A DNA stretch of 64,000 bases from Rostratula benghalensis (lineage: Eukaryota; Chordata; Aves; Charadriiformes; Rostratulidae): positions 4,814,118-4,878,117 of the forward strand of contig VXAI01000038.1 of assembly GCA_013399305.1 (NCBI GenBank), in the 5' to 3' direction. The position numbers were made by a program, and so were the translations under genes. Numbering within the stretch: the stretch's first letter is position 1; the number at the start of each line of letters is the position of its first letter. Below are positions 1 to 12,059 of this stretch, piece after piece. The notes beneath the pieces were generated by a model. The model had not been told where the DNA came from. It saw nothing but the letters and a program-made list of their open reading frames with translations, and ran no database searches.

Positions 1-623
1 TTATGAGTTGGCTTTCCCTGGATAATGAATTAAAAGAGAATGTGGAATTTTTTGGTAATAACTGTGTTGTATAAGAATGTGCTGCTGCTTTCTTCTGAAC
101 TGCTGAGGAAACCTATAAAAAAAATAATCTTTCAGCAAGAGGTGTGGAAATTAAATACTTTTTCCAGAGACTGGTTGTGTAAAGCTATTGATAAAATGAA
201 TCAGGACAACACAATTCTCCTACTACTTAGGAGAACTTATATAGTGTCAGAACTGTTACCCTGTACAAGAGATTGACAGTGGGTGTTCTTCAGCTGTGGT
301 TAGTGTGGTTTTTAACTGTGGTCAGGCCTCATTCTGGAATTCACTGACTACTTCAGCTTCAGTATTAATCTACTGTGCTGCCCAATATCTCTAAATGTCA
401 AGCTAATAATTAAAATAAATACTTTGTTATATAAGAATAATTAATAACATTATTACTTAAGAGCTGACTCATCAGTTGCTTTGTTATATCATTAAGCCCT
501 GCTGAGTTAATTAAGTTATTATTCTTAATATTAAAAAAATTCATGTTTGGTTTCTGTAGGTTATTTTTATTTTCTGAAACACATTTACTTTTCATTTTAT
601 ATTCCATGTTTTGTTGAATCCCT

Positions 624-667
624 CACTGTTTTTGTTAGGCAATCCCCCACTGTTATTGTTAGGCAAT
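624..667 (+). repeat. Imperfect tandem duplication, period 24
   Basis: 'cactgtttttgttaggcaat' (624-643) is repeated as 'cactgttattgttaggcaat' (648-667) with one mismatch in 20. This is a local two-copy duplication, probably from replication slippage, with no coding context. Confidence 0.9.
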
Positions 668-1509
668 AAATCAATTATTCAATTTTTCCACTTTTAGTTA
701 TTTTAAATTGCATTTGTTTTCTGTACGCCTGCATGTTTGCAATGAATGTATTCAGGTTTTAAATGAGTTTTGATGTTGATTTCGATCAAAATTCAGTGAT
801 ATAAATGCATAATAATAGACTGAAGAAGTAAACTCTGAGTTTACTGTAAAAAATAAATTAAGCTAAAAGCACAGACCCTTGAGAAATTCCAATTTTAAGA
901 AACAAGTACAAATATCGTTACAAGGAGCAGGGAGTTTTTAGTGTATGGCGATGTGGGTAACAAAAACAGGTCAGATTTTGGATAACGACTACATGATACC
1001 ACAACAGTGCGGTAAAATGTATGTGTCTGAAATTATTCTCATGATATTGGGGAGGATTTTGATTATGTGATAGGCAAGTTATCGGCCAAATATCAAAAAC
1101 TCACTCAAAATTGTCATTGTCAGCCAACAGTGGAATTAGCAACCAAAATGAATCTGAAACGCATTTGTTATGTTTCTGTTCCAAGCTCTGACTGGGCTAT
1201 AGTTTGCGTGTGTTCAAGCCACATGTTTGAAAAGAACGTTGTATACAGATTGCTGATTGGATTCACAGTAATTCTTTAGAGTCAGTCTGATTAGAGTTAG
1301 GTGTTTTGCTTGGCTTTATTTGTAATAAGTCATTTTCTCTGGAATAACACTTCTCCGGAGGAGAGAAGGGATGTTCACATCTCATTTGCTTTAAAGGGAT
1401 GATAGAAGAGGTGTGAAATAACTGGAGAAATTATTACATAGCTGGCAATTACACCAAAAGAAATGCAGCTCAGTACTACCCTTCTCATTCCCTGTGTTTC
1501 TTCCTGTAG

Positions 1510-1608
1510 CTGCACCAGGCCTTCCATGAGGCAGAGTTCAGCTTGAAGGACCAGGCTGGTTTCCTTGTCTGGGTTTTTGTTTATTTTGATTTGTGTGACA
1601 GTTTCTGA
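1510..1608 (+). other. Candidate terminal-exon-like segment
   Basis: A strong acceptor ('cattccctgtgtttcttcc' then 'tgtag') opens onto a 32-codon frame starting LHQAFHEAEFSLKDQAGFLV and ending in TGA at 1606-1608. The first 20 residues are amphipathic and protein-like; the remainder (from about 1573) is Phe/Val-rich and looks like translated intron. No good donor is visible. It may be a chance acceptor, a non-coding exon or an alternative last exon. The product is not recognised. Confidence 0.2.
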
Positions 1609-1827
1609 TAATGAGGAAAAGAGTATCTTTATGCCCTGTAATTTGATTTGTCATGAAAGATAAATGTGTGTTTGGCTTTAACCTTTCATTGTCATATCTA
1701 AAGGTTTGATTCCGGCAAGTCATTAGGCAGTATGTAGAGAATGACTGTGAACAATATTATGTAAATGTAAGTCGTCTTGATCTTTTGGTTTATACAGAAA
1801 CCTACCCTGTGGGTTACTTATTTTATT

Positions 1828-1841
1828 AAAAAAAAAAAAAA
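1828..1841 (+). repeat. A-run, 14 bases
   Basis: This is a 14-base A homopolymer after 'cttattttatt'. It has no associated element. Confidence 0.9.
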
Positions 1842-2084
1842 GTTATTCACTATTGCAAAAGTGGGTATTTCAGCCTGCGACTCTGTTGCATTGGCTTTCA
1901 CACACACCTGAATTCTACCAGAGGAGAGAAGAGAGGGACAACTTAAACTGGTGGTTCCAGTTAAGCATTAAGCCCTCTTAAGTAACAGGTGTGAGGGTGC
2001 TGGGCTCTTTAAAAAAAACAGCCAACCAAGAAGTCTCCATTTAGTCTGGAGCGTTCAGAAAGAATAGAAGAAAAGGAAAACATT

Positions 2085-2110
2085 AAAAAAAAAAAAAAAA
2101 AAAAAAAAAA
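2085..2110 (+). repeat. A-run, 26 bases
   Basis: An uninterrupted run of 26 A residues sits in a purine-rich context ('gaaaaggaaaacatt' before, 'ggaaagaaag' after). No retroposed body with a polyadenylation signal is recognisable upstream. It is most likely a simple-sequence expansion and probably length-polymorphic. Confidence 0.95.
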
Positions 2111-5100
2111 GGAAAGAAAGCTGAAGGTGTATTTATATTGAAAAGAAAAAAATGTTATTCAGTAAGGAACTGAAAAAAAATGGTGGAAGTCTTGCTTAAC
2201 AAGAATTGCATGTGATCTAAGGTTTGTCATCCTGGAAAATACCTCATCTGCTAGAGAGGTTAGTCAAACAAAGCTTTTTTGAGAAACTTTGATACATTTT
2301 GATACAGGCTGTTAAGAACTGCTTTTCTCCCTAACTTCTGTTTAGAAGCAGTGTTCAGGTTGTCTCAAATTGTAGGTTGGTGACATCTGCTTGTAAATGC
2401 AGAGCTAAAGTTGTTGGAAGTAGTCGTGTTCTAGGGCAAATCTTTTGTTTTGGGTAGGAAAATAGTTCATAGACTACCTGAAATGTTTGGCCCAAGCTGT
2501 AAGGGTGGATGCTGAATGGGAGTGAATTCCTGAGTCCTGTGCACTTGCTACCCGTCCTTGTATTTTAAATGTAAAATAAACTAAGCAGTTTGTTGGCTTT
2601 GTTCAGATAAAAAAATACTAAAATGGTAGGTCCCATAATTGTAGTCCATTTATACTTATTATTAACTGTTAAGCCCAGAGTTTATCTTTTAGCAGTCCTC
2701 AACAATTGTGATAATACTGTTATCTGTATCAGTAATAGCTATATACTTGTACTAGGACTTGTACTATTTTTTGGGGTGGGCGGTGTTACATATCTAAGTT
2801 GGATTTCATAGCACTGGTTCAAATAATAAATATCTTCTTTAGTTAGTATTTGAACTCTGGGAGGTAGGCTCTGTTTGGGTTTCAGATTTTTGTGTGTTTT
2901 TTTGCCCTGCACAAACTTGCAGACCTCAATAATAGTATAATAATAGTATTGCTGAAGAATGTAACTTTTTCCTCATCTGTAGTTCATTAGCACAAAGACT
3001 GTTTATTATTTGTGAAGTTTTTAAGTACAATTTATATTATTCACATGTGATGCTTAAATGGGAGCTATAGCATGGCCTTTTGCAGACAGTAAGTAGTCTC
3101 TTTGGACTGTTTTATTTTCTGAGGATATTAAAAAAAAAAAATGGCAAAGCAAACTACATAGTTGCTGTATTAGTCCAGTGATCTGGAAGAAGGCTGAATC
3201 CTTGACCTTAGAATTGATGCCCTTGCATCAAGCTTTAAGGATAAGCCTTTAAAAAAACCTTAGTGTGTCCCTATCAAGGGACTCATTCCACTTGTCTCCC
3301 CTGTTTTTTCTGGTGCACTCTTTGTTGCCAACTGCAGCTGATCAACATTATCTCAGATTGGTGGACTCACTGTGCTTGATACGCAGCCATTGAGCTTTAC
3401 CACAGTTTGGTGTTCTGTGGGACAAGTACAAGCATATGATATGTTGTGGTTTCTCCTATGTGGTCCTGGGGGTGTGTATTTTCTCCCAGTAAATTGCCAT
3501 CTACATTTGCAACTCAGCGTGCAAGTGTTCATGTATGAGGGAGATATCCAACAGAACAGCAGTAAGAGTCAAGGTTTCTTTTTGTTGAAAGAGCTTAATA
3601 TTATCAACTGATCGATCTAAACCCAAGGTTATATTACTGTGAAATCTCAAGCCATAATCCTAACATGGCTATTACATTCCTTTACAAAATTTTCATATTC
3701 CATCCCTCAATTAAGCTGCCACTCTTACTGTCCTATCTTGTTTAGGTAACTTTAATTCCAATTAAAAAAATGTTATTTTAAAACACTTATGCGGGTCCTT
3801 GCTGGAATAATTTACTTTCCTGAAGACAACATTTGTTTCTCCTTATTTTCCTCTGATTGAAGATCTCTAGCTATGAATTTCAGTCTCTGATTCCTAACAT
3901 CAACTGGTTTCTTTTTGGCAAATGTAAATACATTTCCTTTGTAAGACATTTGCCCTAGAGCATGGGCCAAGTTCTTGAGGACTAGCAGCCAATTGAGCAA
4001 ATCCCATTCTTAGTGTAAAGATTTTTAAGCACACAATTTATTGTTTCACATATTCCCTGGTTTATTAGTAAGGGGAAATAAGAAGTAATTCAGATTCATA
4101 GTTGCAAGAATTAAGGAAGCTGCAAAAACTTGTGTTAGAAAGTTTCATTGCTTTGCTTTGAGCAAAACCTGAACTCAAGATGGGCTTTTCCTAGCCCAGG
4201 CAACTGGCCCAACCTGGACCTGTGTTGCTTCTGCACATCTACTCCTTCCATAGATAACACTGAAACTTGTCAAACTAGGTTGCTTTGCACCATTTGCTGA
4301 CTTCTCTTCCATTGCATGGTGTCTGTTCTTCAAGATGCTCTTCAGTCCTTGCTAGTAGATAGCTCGGTGAGTTAACAGTTGGCAGAAGCTGCAAATTATT
4401 CCATGGGTAAAACAGTGGTTTGTTGCTGATGAAGAAAACACAATTGTCTGCAGAATTTAGCAGAAGAGCAAAAGATTCTGCAGGGGAGAAGTCTTAGTTA
4501 ACTGATCTGTTAGCCTTGTGCTTTCAGATGTCTAAACCAGTTGTCTTTTTACTGTTTCTGTATTTTATGTGTCTAGTACACATATAGGAACAGAATTTTT
4601 TAATACAGAGTATAGAATCCTACTAGTGAAAAAAACCCAACCATTCTTCTAAATATAAGCTGCTGAATGCCTTTACTAGAGTTTAGGCTGGGTCAGTCTG
4701 CACCGGATGTGACAGACAATGTCTCAGCTTTCTGAAGTGCTCTGTAGATGTGTGTATGTTAATTTGGGTGGTTGTTGTCAAGGTTGTGCAGCAGCTTTAT
4801 TCCTCTCAGTTCTGTATTCTCTAAACCGTGACTGGTGGTGGCCAAAGCACGCTGTGTTTCAATAAGCTTTGCTTGTAACCTGCTAAGTGATGGCTTCTCA
4901 TTTGTCTGTAGGATTATGAGATTATTAAAATGATCTTTTCTGGAGAAACAGCCTTCACTCAGCAGAACTGAGAAAGCACTTTGACTGAAACACTGCTTCT
5001 GAAAAGGGGTAGAACTGTGGTCGATATGCGTAAGAATGTTTTTGCACCTAGCTGTAATTGACAGATAACAAAGTTTGACAGACTTTTTAACATTCACTTA

Positions 5101-6250
5101 CCAAAACAAAAAATAACAACAACAAAAAAACCTTTTTAACATTTAAGTTACCCAAAAAATGTGAGCCTTTGTTAAAATAACAATTTGAAATTAAGTGTTT
5201 GGGGGTGGGGGAGTCAAAACTTCACCCTGTAAGAAACATTGTTCTCTTGCCTTCTGGAGACTTTTGGTTTGAGTCACAAATTTGTAATTATTTCCTATTG
5301 TGCTCCAGAAAGTTGTATGAAACATCAGCCTAGCTAAAATTAGTTTTATTCAATCACTTGTAAGGTGTTGCTCTTCACTAGAAGCTGGATCATCCTCTGT
5401 AGTTACAGTAACTACCAAAATGTGAACTCAAGTGAATTAATATTCTTGCAAGGTCAAGTCCTGGCTACAGTATAAAATAACAGCAACAAGTTTATGGTCG
5501 TCCTGTAGTGGGAACTGATGGCTTTATACAGCCTGTATTACTTACAGAATACCTAACTAAATCTTTGGCAACATTCTAGATTTTGCCAAATATACTTGGT
5601 GTTTCATTGCATCTAATACACTCCTGTCCAGACAGCAGCAGCTGGAAGAAAATGAAGATAAATTTGTGCTATAGGTACTGTTGACCGCAGAGGCATGAAG
5701 TTGAACTACAAAAGTGTGAAAAACATAGGATACTCTTGTAACACTCAAGTACTAAGAATTGGTGTGGAGGTTAGAACTGACAGAGAGAAAGATTTCTGTT
5801 GCTGGACCCCTAGAACTAAAAAGTAGAGAGAAATGAAGCAAGAACCACCTGAGCATAGGATAAAGACTGCAAAACCACTATAGCTCTCCCTTGGGCATAT
5901 GGAATGCCATTTTATGATGCATCGTTTGCTTGTGTAGTGTCACTCTCACTAAATTACCATATGTAAATTAAGATACATATCAAATAATTGGAAAATACTA
6001 CAATACTTTCTTCTAATGGTATCGTTTCAAAAGATCTGTCAGACAAATGGTTTGCTCACTGCTTTCTACGGAGAACTTCAATGGCAAGATATTATGGCTC
6101 CTGACTTAGTATTCATTACTCGTGATGTAGGAGACACTTGTATGCTGTATTTAGCTTTATGTTCACTTGCTGATCCAGCAGGTTTTTATGGTGGCATTCT
6201 ATCTGAGTTTATTTTAATATTATATTGATAAATGTTTTCCCTTAAGTTAA

Positions 6251-6331
6251 AAGGTATTTACATTATGTTGTACGTACTCATGTCAATAAAATAAATTTTT
6301 TATATTTTTCTTCAAAATAAGTAAATACCTT
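6251..6331. repeat. Inverted repeat, 11-bp perfect arms, AT-rich loop
   Basis: 'aaggtatttac' (6251-6261) and its exact reverse complement 'gtaaatacctt' (6321-6331) flank 59 bases. The pairing can be extended inward by 'ttat'/'ataa' with one bulged base. The loop contains overlapping AATAAA motifs near 6286-6295. It could form a hairpin in RNA or a cruciform in DNA. There are no flanking duplications that would identify it as a transposon. Confidence 0.8.
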
Positions 6332-7394
6332 CATGGATATCTGGATAACAGTTTAAATCAAATTAAACATGTCCAGCTTACTATGCAGCTGTGTTCACCA
6401 TGACAGCAAATACATTTCCATTCTATTGCGCCAGACCTCTTCTAACCTCTATTCATCATAGTATTGTTCAGAAATTAATTTGTGTTTATACACTTTTTTT
6501 TTTTTAATAGCATTTAGGAACAAAGCACACTCTCTTCTTTTTGTTAGTGGGCATTCAGATGTGCAAACCCAAGCTAGGACACTTTTATTTTATGGGATAC
6601 TTGCCTGATGAAATGGAAGGTCATTAAAATACAAGGAAGGTTAAAGAAATTTCTCAGTTGGTCTGTAGAGATCTGAAAACTGGGTTGTCAAATTCATCAC
6701 CTATTGTGAGGCTTGGCATTTAAATAACTTCAGTGGTTCCTGTCAGGAATTGGAGAAAAGCTGGTTCTTTAAAGATGAGTGCTTTATTGCTCTGTGCAAA
6801 TGCAATGAGAGTTGAAACACAATATTGCATGCCAATGTGATATTTTTGGGGGTACAGTGGCACAAATTACAGTTATGTACCATTAATACACCACCATGCA
6901 AGCCATTGTGTGTACAACATCATCTAGAGATAGTCCTTGTCTGGAATATTGTAGTGACAATAAGATGAAAAAAAATCATGGGACTAGGAAAAAAAAAAAC
7001 TTAAAGGTGTGGATATGAACTGACATTTTGGGATAAGTTTTGTCCTGATCTTTTATGTTAATCTGGGCTACTTCAATGAAAATGCTGGTGGCAGCAGCAT
7101 ATTAATAGGTGACGAATGAAGTCTCAAGCTTCTTGAGAAAAACGTGCAGGCAAAATACAATGTGATAATCTATGCCAGAAATACACCTCTGCACCATTTG
7201 GATTATAGAGACTTTGAACTATGTATGGCATTGCTCAAAGGTTTGTCGTTCCCACAGTAGTTGGTTGCTCTCTATTGTATGCATATGCCTTCTTGTCTCC
7301 CTTCAGAGGAGAAAAGAGAAAATGAGAGAGACGTAGACATTGAAAATTGAAAAATGAATTAGTGAAATATTAATAATAGAAATAAAGTATCTTA

Positions 7395-7425
7395 AGATGA
7401 TGATGATGAAATATATACTATATAT
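7395..7425 (+). repeat. Short (GAT)n plus AT-alternating stretch
   Basis: About four to five 'gat' units are followed by 'atatatactatatat', a near-palindromic AT stretch. It is simple sequence with no other feature. Confidence 0.7.
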
Positions 7426-9230
7426 GCAACCTGTATCAAGGTCCCAGAATGATGATCACTTCACTGGCAGGCACTGGGAAAGTCCCAGATTGGACTCAGT
7501 GACAGATGTGGTCTGAATTCAGGAACACGCAGATTTGGATCAAAGACAGACAACAGAGTCCTCTTGAGATGGCAGCTATTGAAGAAGGAAGGTGACTAAT
7601 TTGATCTCTCAGTGTTTATACTGAGTATGGGCCAGATGGAATGGAATACCCTCTTGGTCACTTTTGGGTCACCTCTTCTGTCTGCTCTTCCCCACAGGTG
7701 TGACCCCTCTACACTCTTCCCCTTCCCACCCTCCAACTTGGTGCAAAGCTAAAGTTGACCTTGGTTGTAATAGCAGTAAGTATAAGCAAGAGCCTCTCTG
7801 AACACCATCCCTTTGTATTAATTATAAACATCAGGTCTTATCGCTCTTGAAGCAGACACTGTCTGAAGAATATCCTCTTAATTTCAGAGAGTGCCATTAG
7901 TTAGAAGAGACTTAACTAAACAGTAAAAGGACTGAAAAGAAAATTCATTCTGTTTTACCTCAGTCTAAGGCTCTATTTCTGATTGCTGTCTTGAGGTTTT
8001 TTTTCCAGAGGTTACCCAGGGTTCTTTGTTAGGTCATCTTCTTTCTGCACAAGAAAATCGTCAACGTTCTCTTCACACACATCCTAGTTTTGCACAACAG
8101 AATTACTCTCTTCTGGATCTTTTGTCTGATCATTTCCTGCTTGTCTATTTCTGTAGCTTGATCACATAACCCATTAATAGAAAAAGAACACATTTTTCTT
8201 CCAGAAAAAAGTAGGATTCATGTAAGCATTTTGCACAGGGTCATCCAATTAGGGAAGGAAACACTTAACAACAGGTGGCTTATGTGTTAAATTACAATAA
8301 TCTAGCTAATCAGAAAATGTCAGTATATCCTTTAGTGTTTCTGAAAGACTAGGCAGTCACAAAGGAGGGAATTTGTTGAAAATCACTGAATTTTATAGGA
8401 GTGCTTATCTGTGCATGGGTAAAATATGAGGTTGGCCAGCAAAATGCCATCAGAGTTTGATAGTTCATGCTAGAGTTAGTGGAGTCACAAGTTAATTCAG
8501 TATCATTATGAAAAAAAATGCATTGCTGCTGTGTAGTTACCACTTTATTAGTGTAAAATTACTCTATTGGAACCAATAAATACCTCCATAGTATTCCATG
8601 TTAATCTTACCCTGTTACCCTCTGGTAGCTGTGCAATTAACTTCTCTTGCCAATGCCTAGAGAAGGCTAAAATATTAAATTCAACACTTTAAGTTCATAA
8701 TGCACCAATTTGACATCTACTGCTGTGTCTTTCCATTTGCTAAATACCAGCAAAATATCTGAGCGTGTGGGCCCTTAAATGGATTATCTTGATCACTGGG
8801 TTCTGTCAGAATGATTGTTTAAATAATTCTTGAATGAAAGCTTTACTTTCTTTAAGTCAAAAATGTTTTCGCTTTCATAATGTAGCATTTTTCTCCCTGG
8901 TATGGGTGGAAGTGTAGAATTCTGTTTATATTTTCAAGCAACGTGGATTTCGGAAAATTGAAAAGTTTTTGTTTGGGGTATTTCCTTTTCTCTGATCTCC
9001 AGAAAAAATACTTACAAAAACTGGCTATGCTGATTTTTGGGATATCTACCCAGGCTTTCTAGCTGGTGACTGTGTAATGTACTCTTTGCCAATGTCCTGA
9101 TAGAAGGCTGAATGTCTCCTGTGGTAAAGGGCCCATCCAGTTATGTCAGAAACCAGTTTGCCAAATAAAGAATTTAAACCTTGCAGATCATGGTTAGGAC
9201 TAGAGTACCTAAGACTTCATTGTTCTATCT

Positions 9231-9250
9231 TTTTATTTATTTATTTATTT
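9231..9250 (+). repeat. (TTTA)n microsatellite
   Basis: About five units of a TTTA tetranucleotide repeat follow 'tgttctatct'. The run is short and perfect. Confidence 0.9.
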
Positions 9251-10002
9251 GTATAGTGTTAGGGTCCATTCAGAACACCTTCCTTGAATGGGATCTTGAT
9301 CTGGGGTTATCATATCTTTGAAACAGGAAAGCTGTGGAGTTTCCATCTTCAGCTACTTAAGGGGTTGTTATGGAGAAGATAGAAAAAAATGTTGTCTTTC
9401 ACTCTGTGCTTCTGAAGTGAGGCAATGGACACTGGACACAAGTTGCAACATAGAAAATCCTGGTTAGATATTGGGGAGAATTCATTGTGATAGCAGACAC
9501 GCTCTAAGAAGCTGGGAAGAGAGACAGTAGAATCTCCCTCCTTGAGTGTAGCCAGAGCTTGACTGGATGTGACTGGATATGATAGCAGTTTGATATGTCA
9601 TAGTAACTTTTTTTTTTCTGAAACTTTCCATGAGAGCTGCAAAGATTACACTGGTAAACAAAACAAAAGATCTAAGGAGCAGGAGTATATTTCGCTTAAC
9701 AGCAACGAGCCCCCTTTACACTGTGTATGAAAACAGTATTCTAAAAATGTATTAAGAGATTCAGTCTTTAACTCTAAAAGTCAGTGGCTCTAGTTGGCAA
9801 AGCACTGTTTTCATGTATTTGGTATTTTGTACTTTACAGCTATTTCCCACTTCCATGTGTTTCAGCAACCTTATTCTTACTCATGTTAGGAAAAATTAGA
9901 TTAGTCTGGATATTCAAAACCCATTTTGTCCTAGCAATCCAAGTAAAACAATCTGAAACTACTGAAAGGATTATGGTGTATCAGGTACGATCAGTTAAGT
10001 AT

Positions 10003-10081
10003 GAAGTATAGTATATATAAATACGTATATAAGTATATATAAAGTATAAAGTAAAGTATATATAATATATATTGAGTAGTA
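10003..10081 (+). repeat. AT-rich minisatellite-like patch ('agtatatata' units)
   Basis: Irregular copies of 'agtatatata' and 'aagtataaag' are strung over ~80 bases with almost no G or C outside the 'agt' of each unit. Unit length varies between about 6 and 12 bases. This is an AT-rich low-complexity region prone to slippage and strand opening. Confidence 0.85.
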
Positions 10082-10594
10082 TAAACCTACACCTCTCTAA
10101 TATGTGTGCTTAAAGTCAGGCAGTTACCTTGGTTCTTTTGTGGCCTTTTTCCTAGGACTTTCTTGCTAATTATTCATCATTGTATGCACTAAGTAAGAAA
10201 GAATTTGCATGATCTTCACTTCAATAAGCCCTACTACTTAGTGATTATGAGAAGTCACAGATTTTTAGCTAGTGAGGCACAGCGTTAGGAAGTATCAAAA
10301 GTTTCTAGTGACTTGGAGAAATTATTCTAGAACTGGACCTTTGAAGGGGATGATGACTGTGAAAGGCTCCTTATGTTTATATATTATACTCCAGCACCAA
10401 AAAAAAGCAATGGAAAATGAGACTTTCATACTTGCTTTTTCTATAAAATATTACTATTGTGGGGACGATAAATAAGAGAGAGGTTATTCATTATTCCTCC
10501 CAATAATTTCAGTGAGTGTTTTTTGGCAGAGACAGAATCTTAAAACAATGTGTTGTTTTGGCTTTTTAAACGCAATTTGTTATTTCCACTGCAG

Positions 10595-10639
10595 AACCCA
10601 TCGCAAATTATATTGTCAGAAAAGAGAAAAAAAAAAAAG
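10595..10639 (+). other. Candidate 45-nt symmetric micro-exon
   Basis: 'tgttatttccactgcag' precedes and 'aaaaag|gtaagttta' follows a 45-base segment. The donor matches the vertebrate consensus almost perfectly. The in-frame peptide is NPSQIILSEKRKKKK, 15 codons, phase 0 to 0, so inclusion would not shift a reading frame. The lysine stretch comes from an A-run, which also weakens the case because A-runs adjoin many chance GTAAG motifs. Confidence 0.22.
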
Positions 10640-11141
10640 GTAAGTTTAAGAGAGCTTAGGCAAACTTACACAAGAGAAGTACAGCCATGGCTACAGAACC
10701 ATGTTCTGAATGCATCTTCCATCTCAGGAATTCCTCCACAATCAGTGCACAGAGAGTGTAACAGAGATGAATCACTCTTTTATTGCCTTGTTATTTATGC
10801 TCTTTACCATCTGTTGTTGATTCAGATGGACCCTAGATGTAGCTTTTTCTGACAATTGTTGTGTTCCTAACAATACAAATATGAATTCCTCTAGCAGCAT
10901 TGTTCTGATGAAATGGTGTTAATCCATAAATTCAAAAAGTAATTAAGAATGGGAGAGGTGAGCTATTGAATGTTATGTTGAAAATGGTGTGTTGAAAAAG
11001 TGTGAAAGAAGATGACTTGTAGTGGCTACTGTGACATGCTGTCTTTGTGAGACTTTAAAGGTATCTAGGGAACTAGAGTTTATTAAGTCTGGTGTCCATA
11101 GTGGCCAGGTAGGTAGAAAACGTGGACATGGAGATGACTAC

Positions 11142-11155
11142 AAAAAAAAAAAAAA
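11142..11155 (+). repeat. A-run, about 13 bases
   Basis: This A homopolymer lies within a purine-rich stretch ('gatgactac' before, 'ggagagtcagc' after). Confidence 0.85.
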
Positions 11156-12039
11156 GGAGAGTCAGCAAAACTTTAAAAGTGAAGTCACCGTGCACAAAAA
11201 AAATAATCTATTTATATTCTGTGAGCTGTCAGCAAGGAAGTGGGATCGGAAGATCCACCTGAGGTCGCCTGTTATGAGTGCTAAAATATATTCTACAAAG
11301 AATCTCTAGGCAAGCTGTCGCAAAATCAGAGAACTCAAGTGGATAAAGGATTGGATAAAGAAGAAGAAACACAGGTTAAAAAGAACAAGGAAGAATAAAC
11401 TAACAAGGAATTTTCACAGGGGAGAAAGGGCTCAGCAGAGTGCTGTTGTGATCTGTGTTAAAGGGTGTGACTGAGAAAGAGTGTGAGAAAGCAAAGAAAA
11501 TTGATGGTGAAGCAAGAGAGGGAAGAAACATTTCCCTTGGCTTGTAAGAGCAGGGTCCTTGGATAAAGTGATAGATAGTAGATTGAGAACAAAATTAAAT
11601 CCTACTTCTTGTAATAGGTAGTTAAATTGTAGAAATGTCTGTTGCAGTGAGATATTAGCCACTGTTGAGAAGAACCCCAGTGTGCCTTTGACTCACTTGC
11701 AAGGCTCCTTATAGGCAGAATGGAGAATACACACATAGGGAGTGGAAAAATACTGATGATCCATTTTCCTCATTTTAAAAGGAGGAAGCATCCCTTAAAA
11801 CTCCCAGCATTCAGAGGCTTACAGATGCCAGCATTAATTTTCAAAGCCTATAATCTGTATCAGATTAATCAATATTTTGCACTGTAAGGTTATTGGAAGA
11901 GTTTATCTTTTACAATTACCTTAATTACCTTTCATGAGCCAGCCCTGCTTGATTCTTGATAATTTATGCTTTGTTTCCATTCTTGGGGACAAATTATGTT
12001 CTTTTAAGTCAATGCTTTTTCTCTTTTAAGTTCTCTGAG

Positions 12040-12059
12040 ATATATATATATATATATAT
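12040..12059 (+). repeat. (TA)n microsatellite
   Basis: About ten alternating AT dinucleotides follow 'ttctctgag'. It is a probable polymorphic microsatellite. Confidence 0.92.

Larger units (their letters stand above)
1..9230. other. Unique AT-rich non-coding stretch
   Basis: Apart from the A-runs, the two-copy duplication near 0.64 kb, the exon-like segment at 1.51 kb and the inverted repeat at 6.25 kb, I see no gene, CR1, LTR or RNA gene. Scattered AATAAA motifs (for example near 6290 and 9172) are expected in AT-rich DNA. Short ORFs present (for example the minus-strand one at 4759-5097, opening on GTG) show no family resemblance. Confidence 0.6.

Noticed and set aside
4355..4390. 'tagatagctcggtgagttaa' resembles a tRNA/SINE A-box
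   Set aside because: No B-box or acceptor-stem pairing was found within tRNA distance.
4759..5097. Minus-strand open frame of 112 codons with a plausible-looking C-terminal half (RLQAKLIETQRALATTS)
   Set aside because: It opens on GTG immediately after a stop, and no family was recognised. A donor-like gtaagt just upstream is not paired with a convincing exon.
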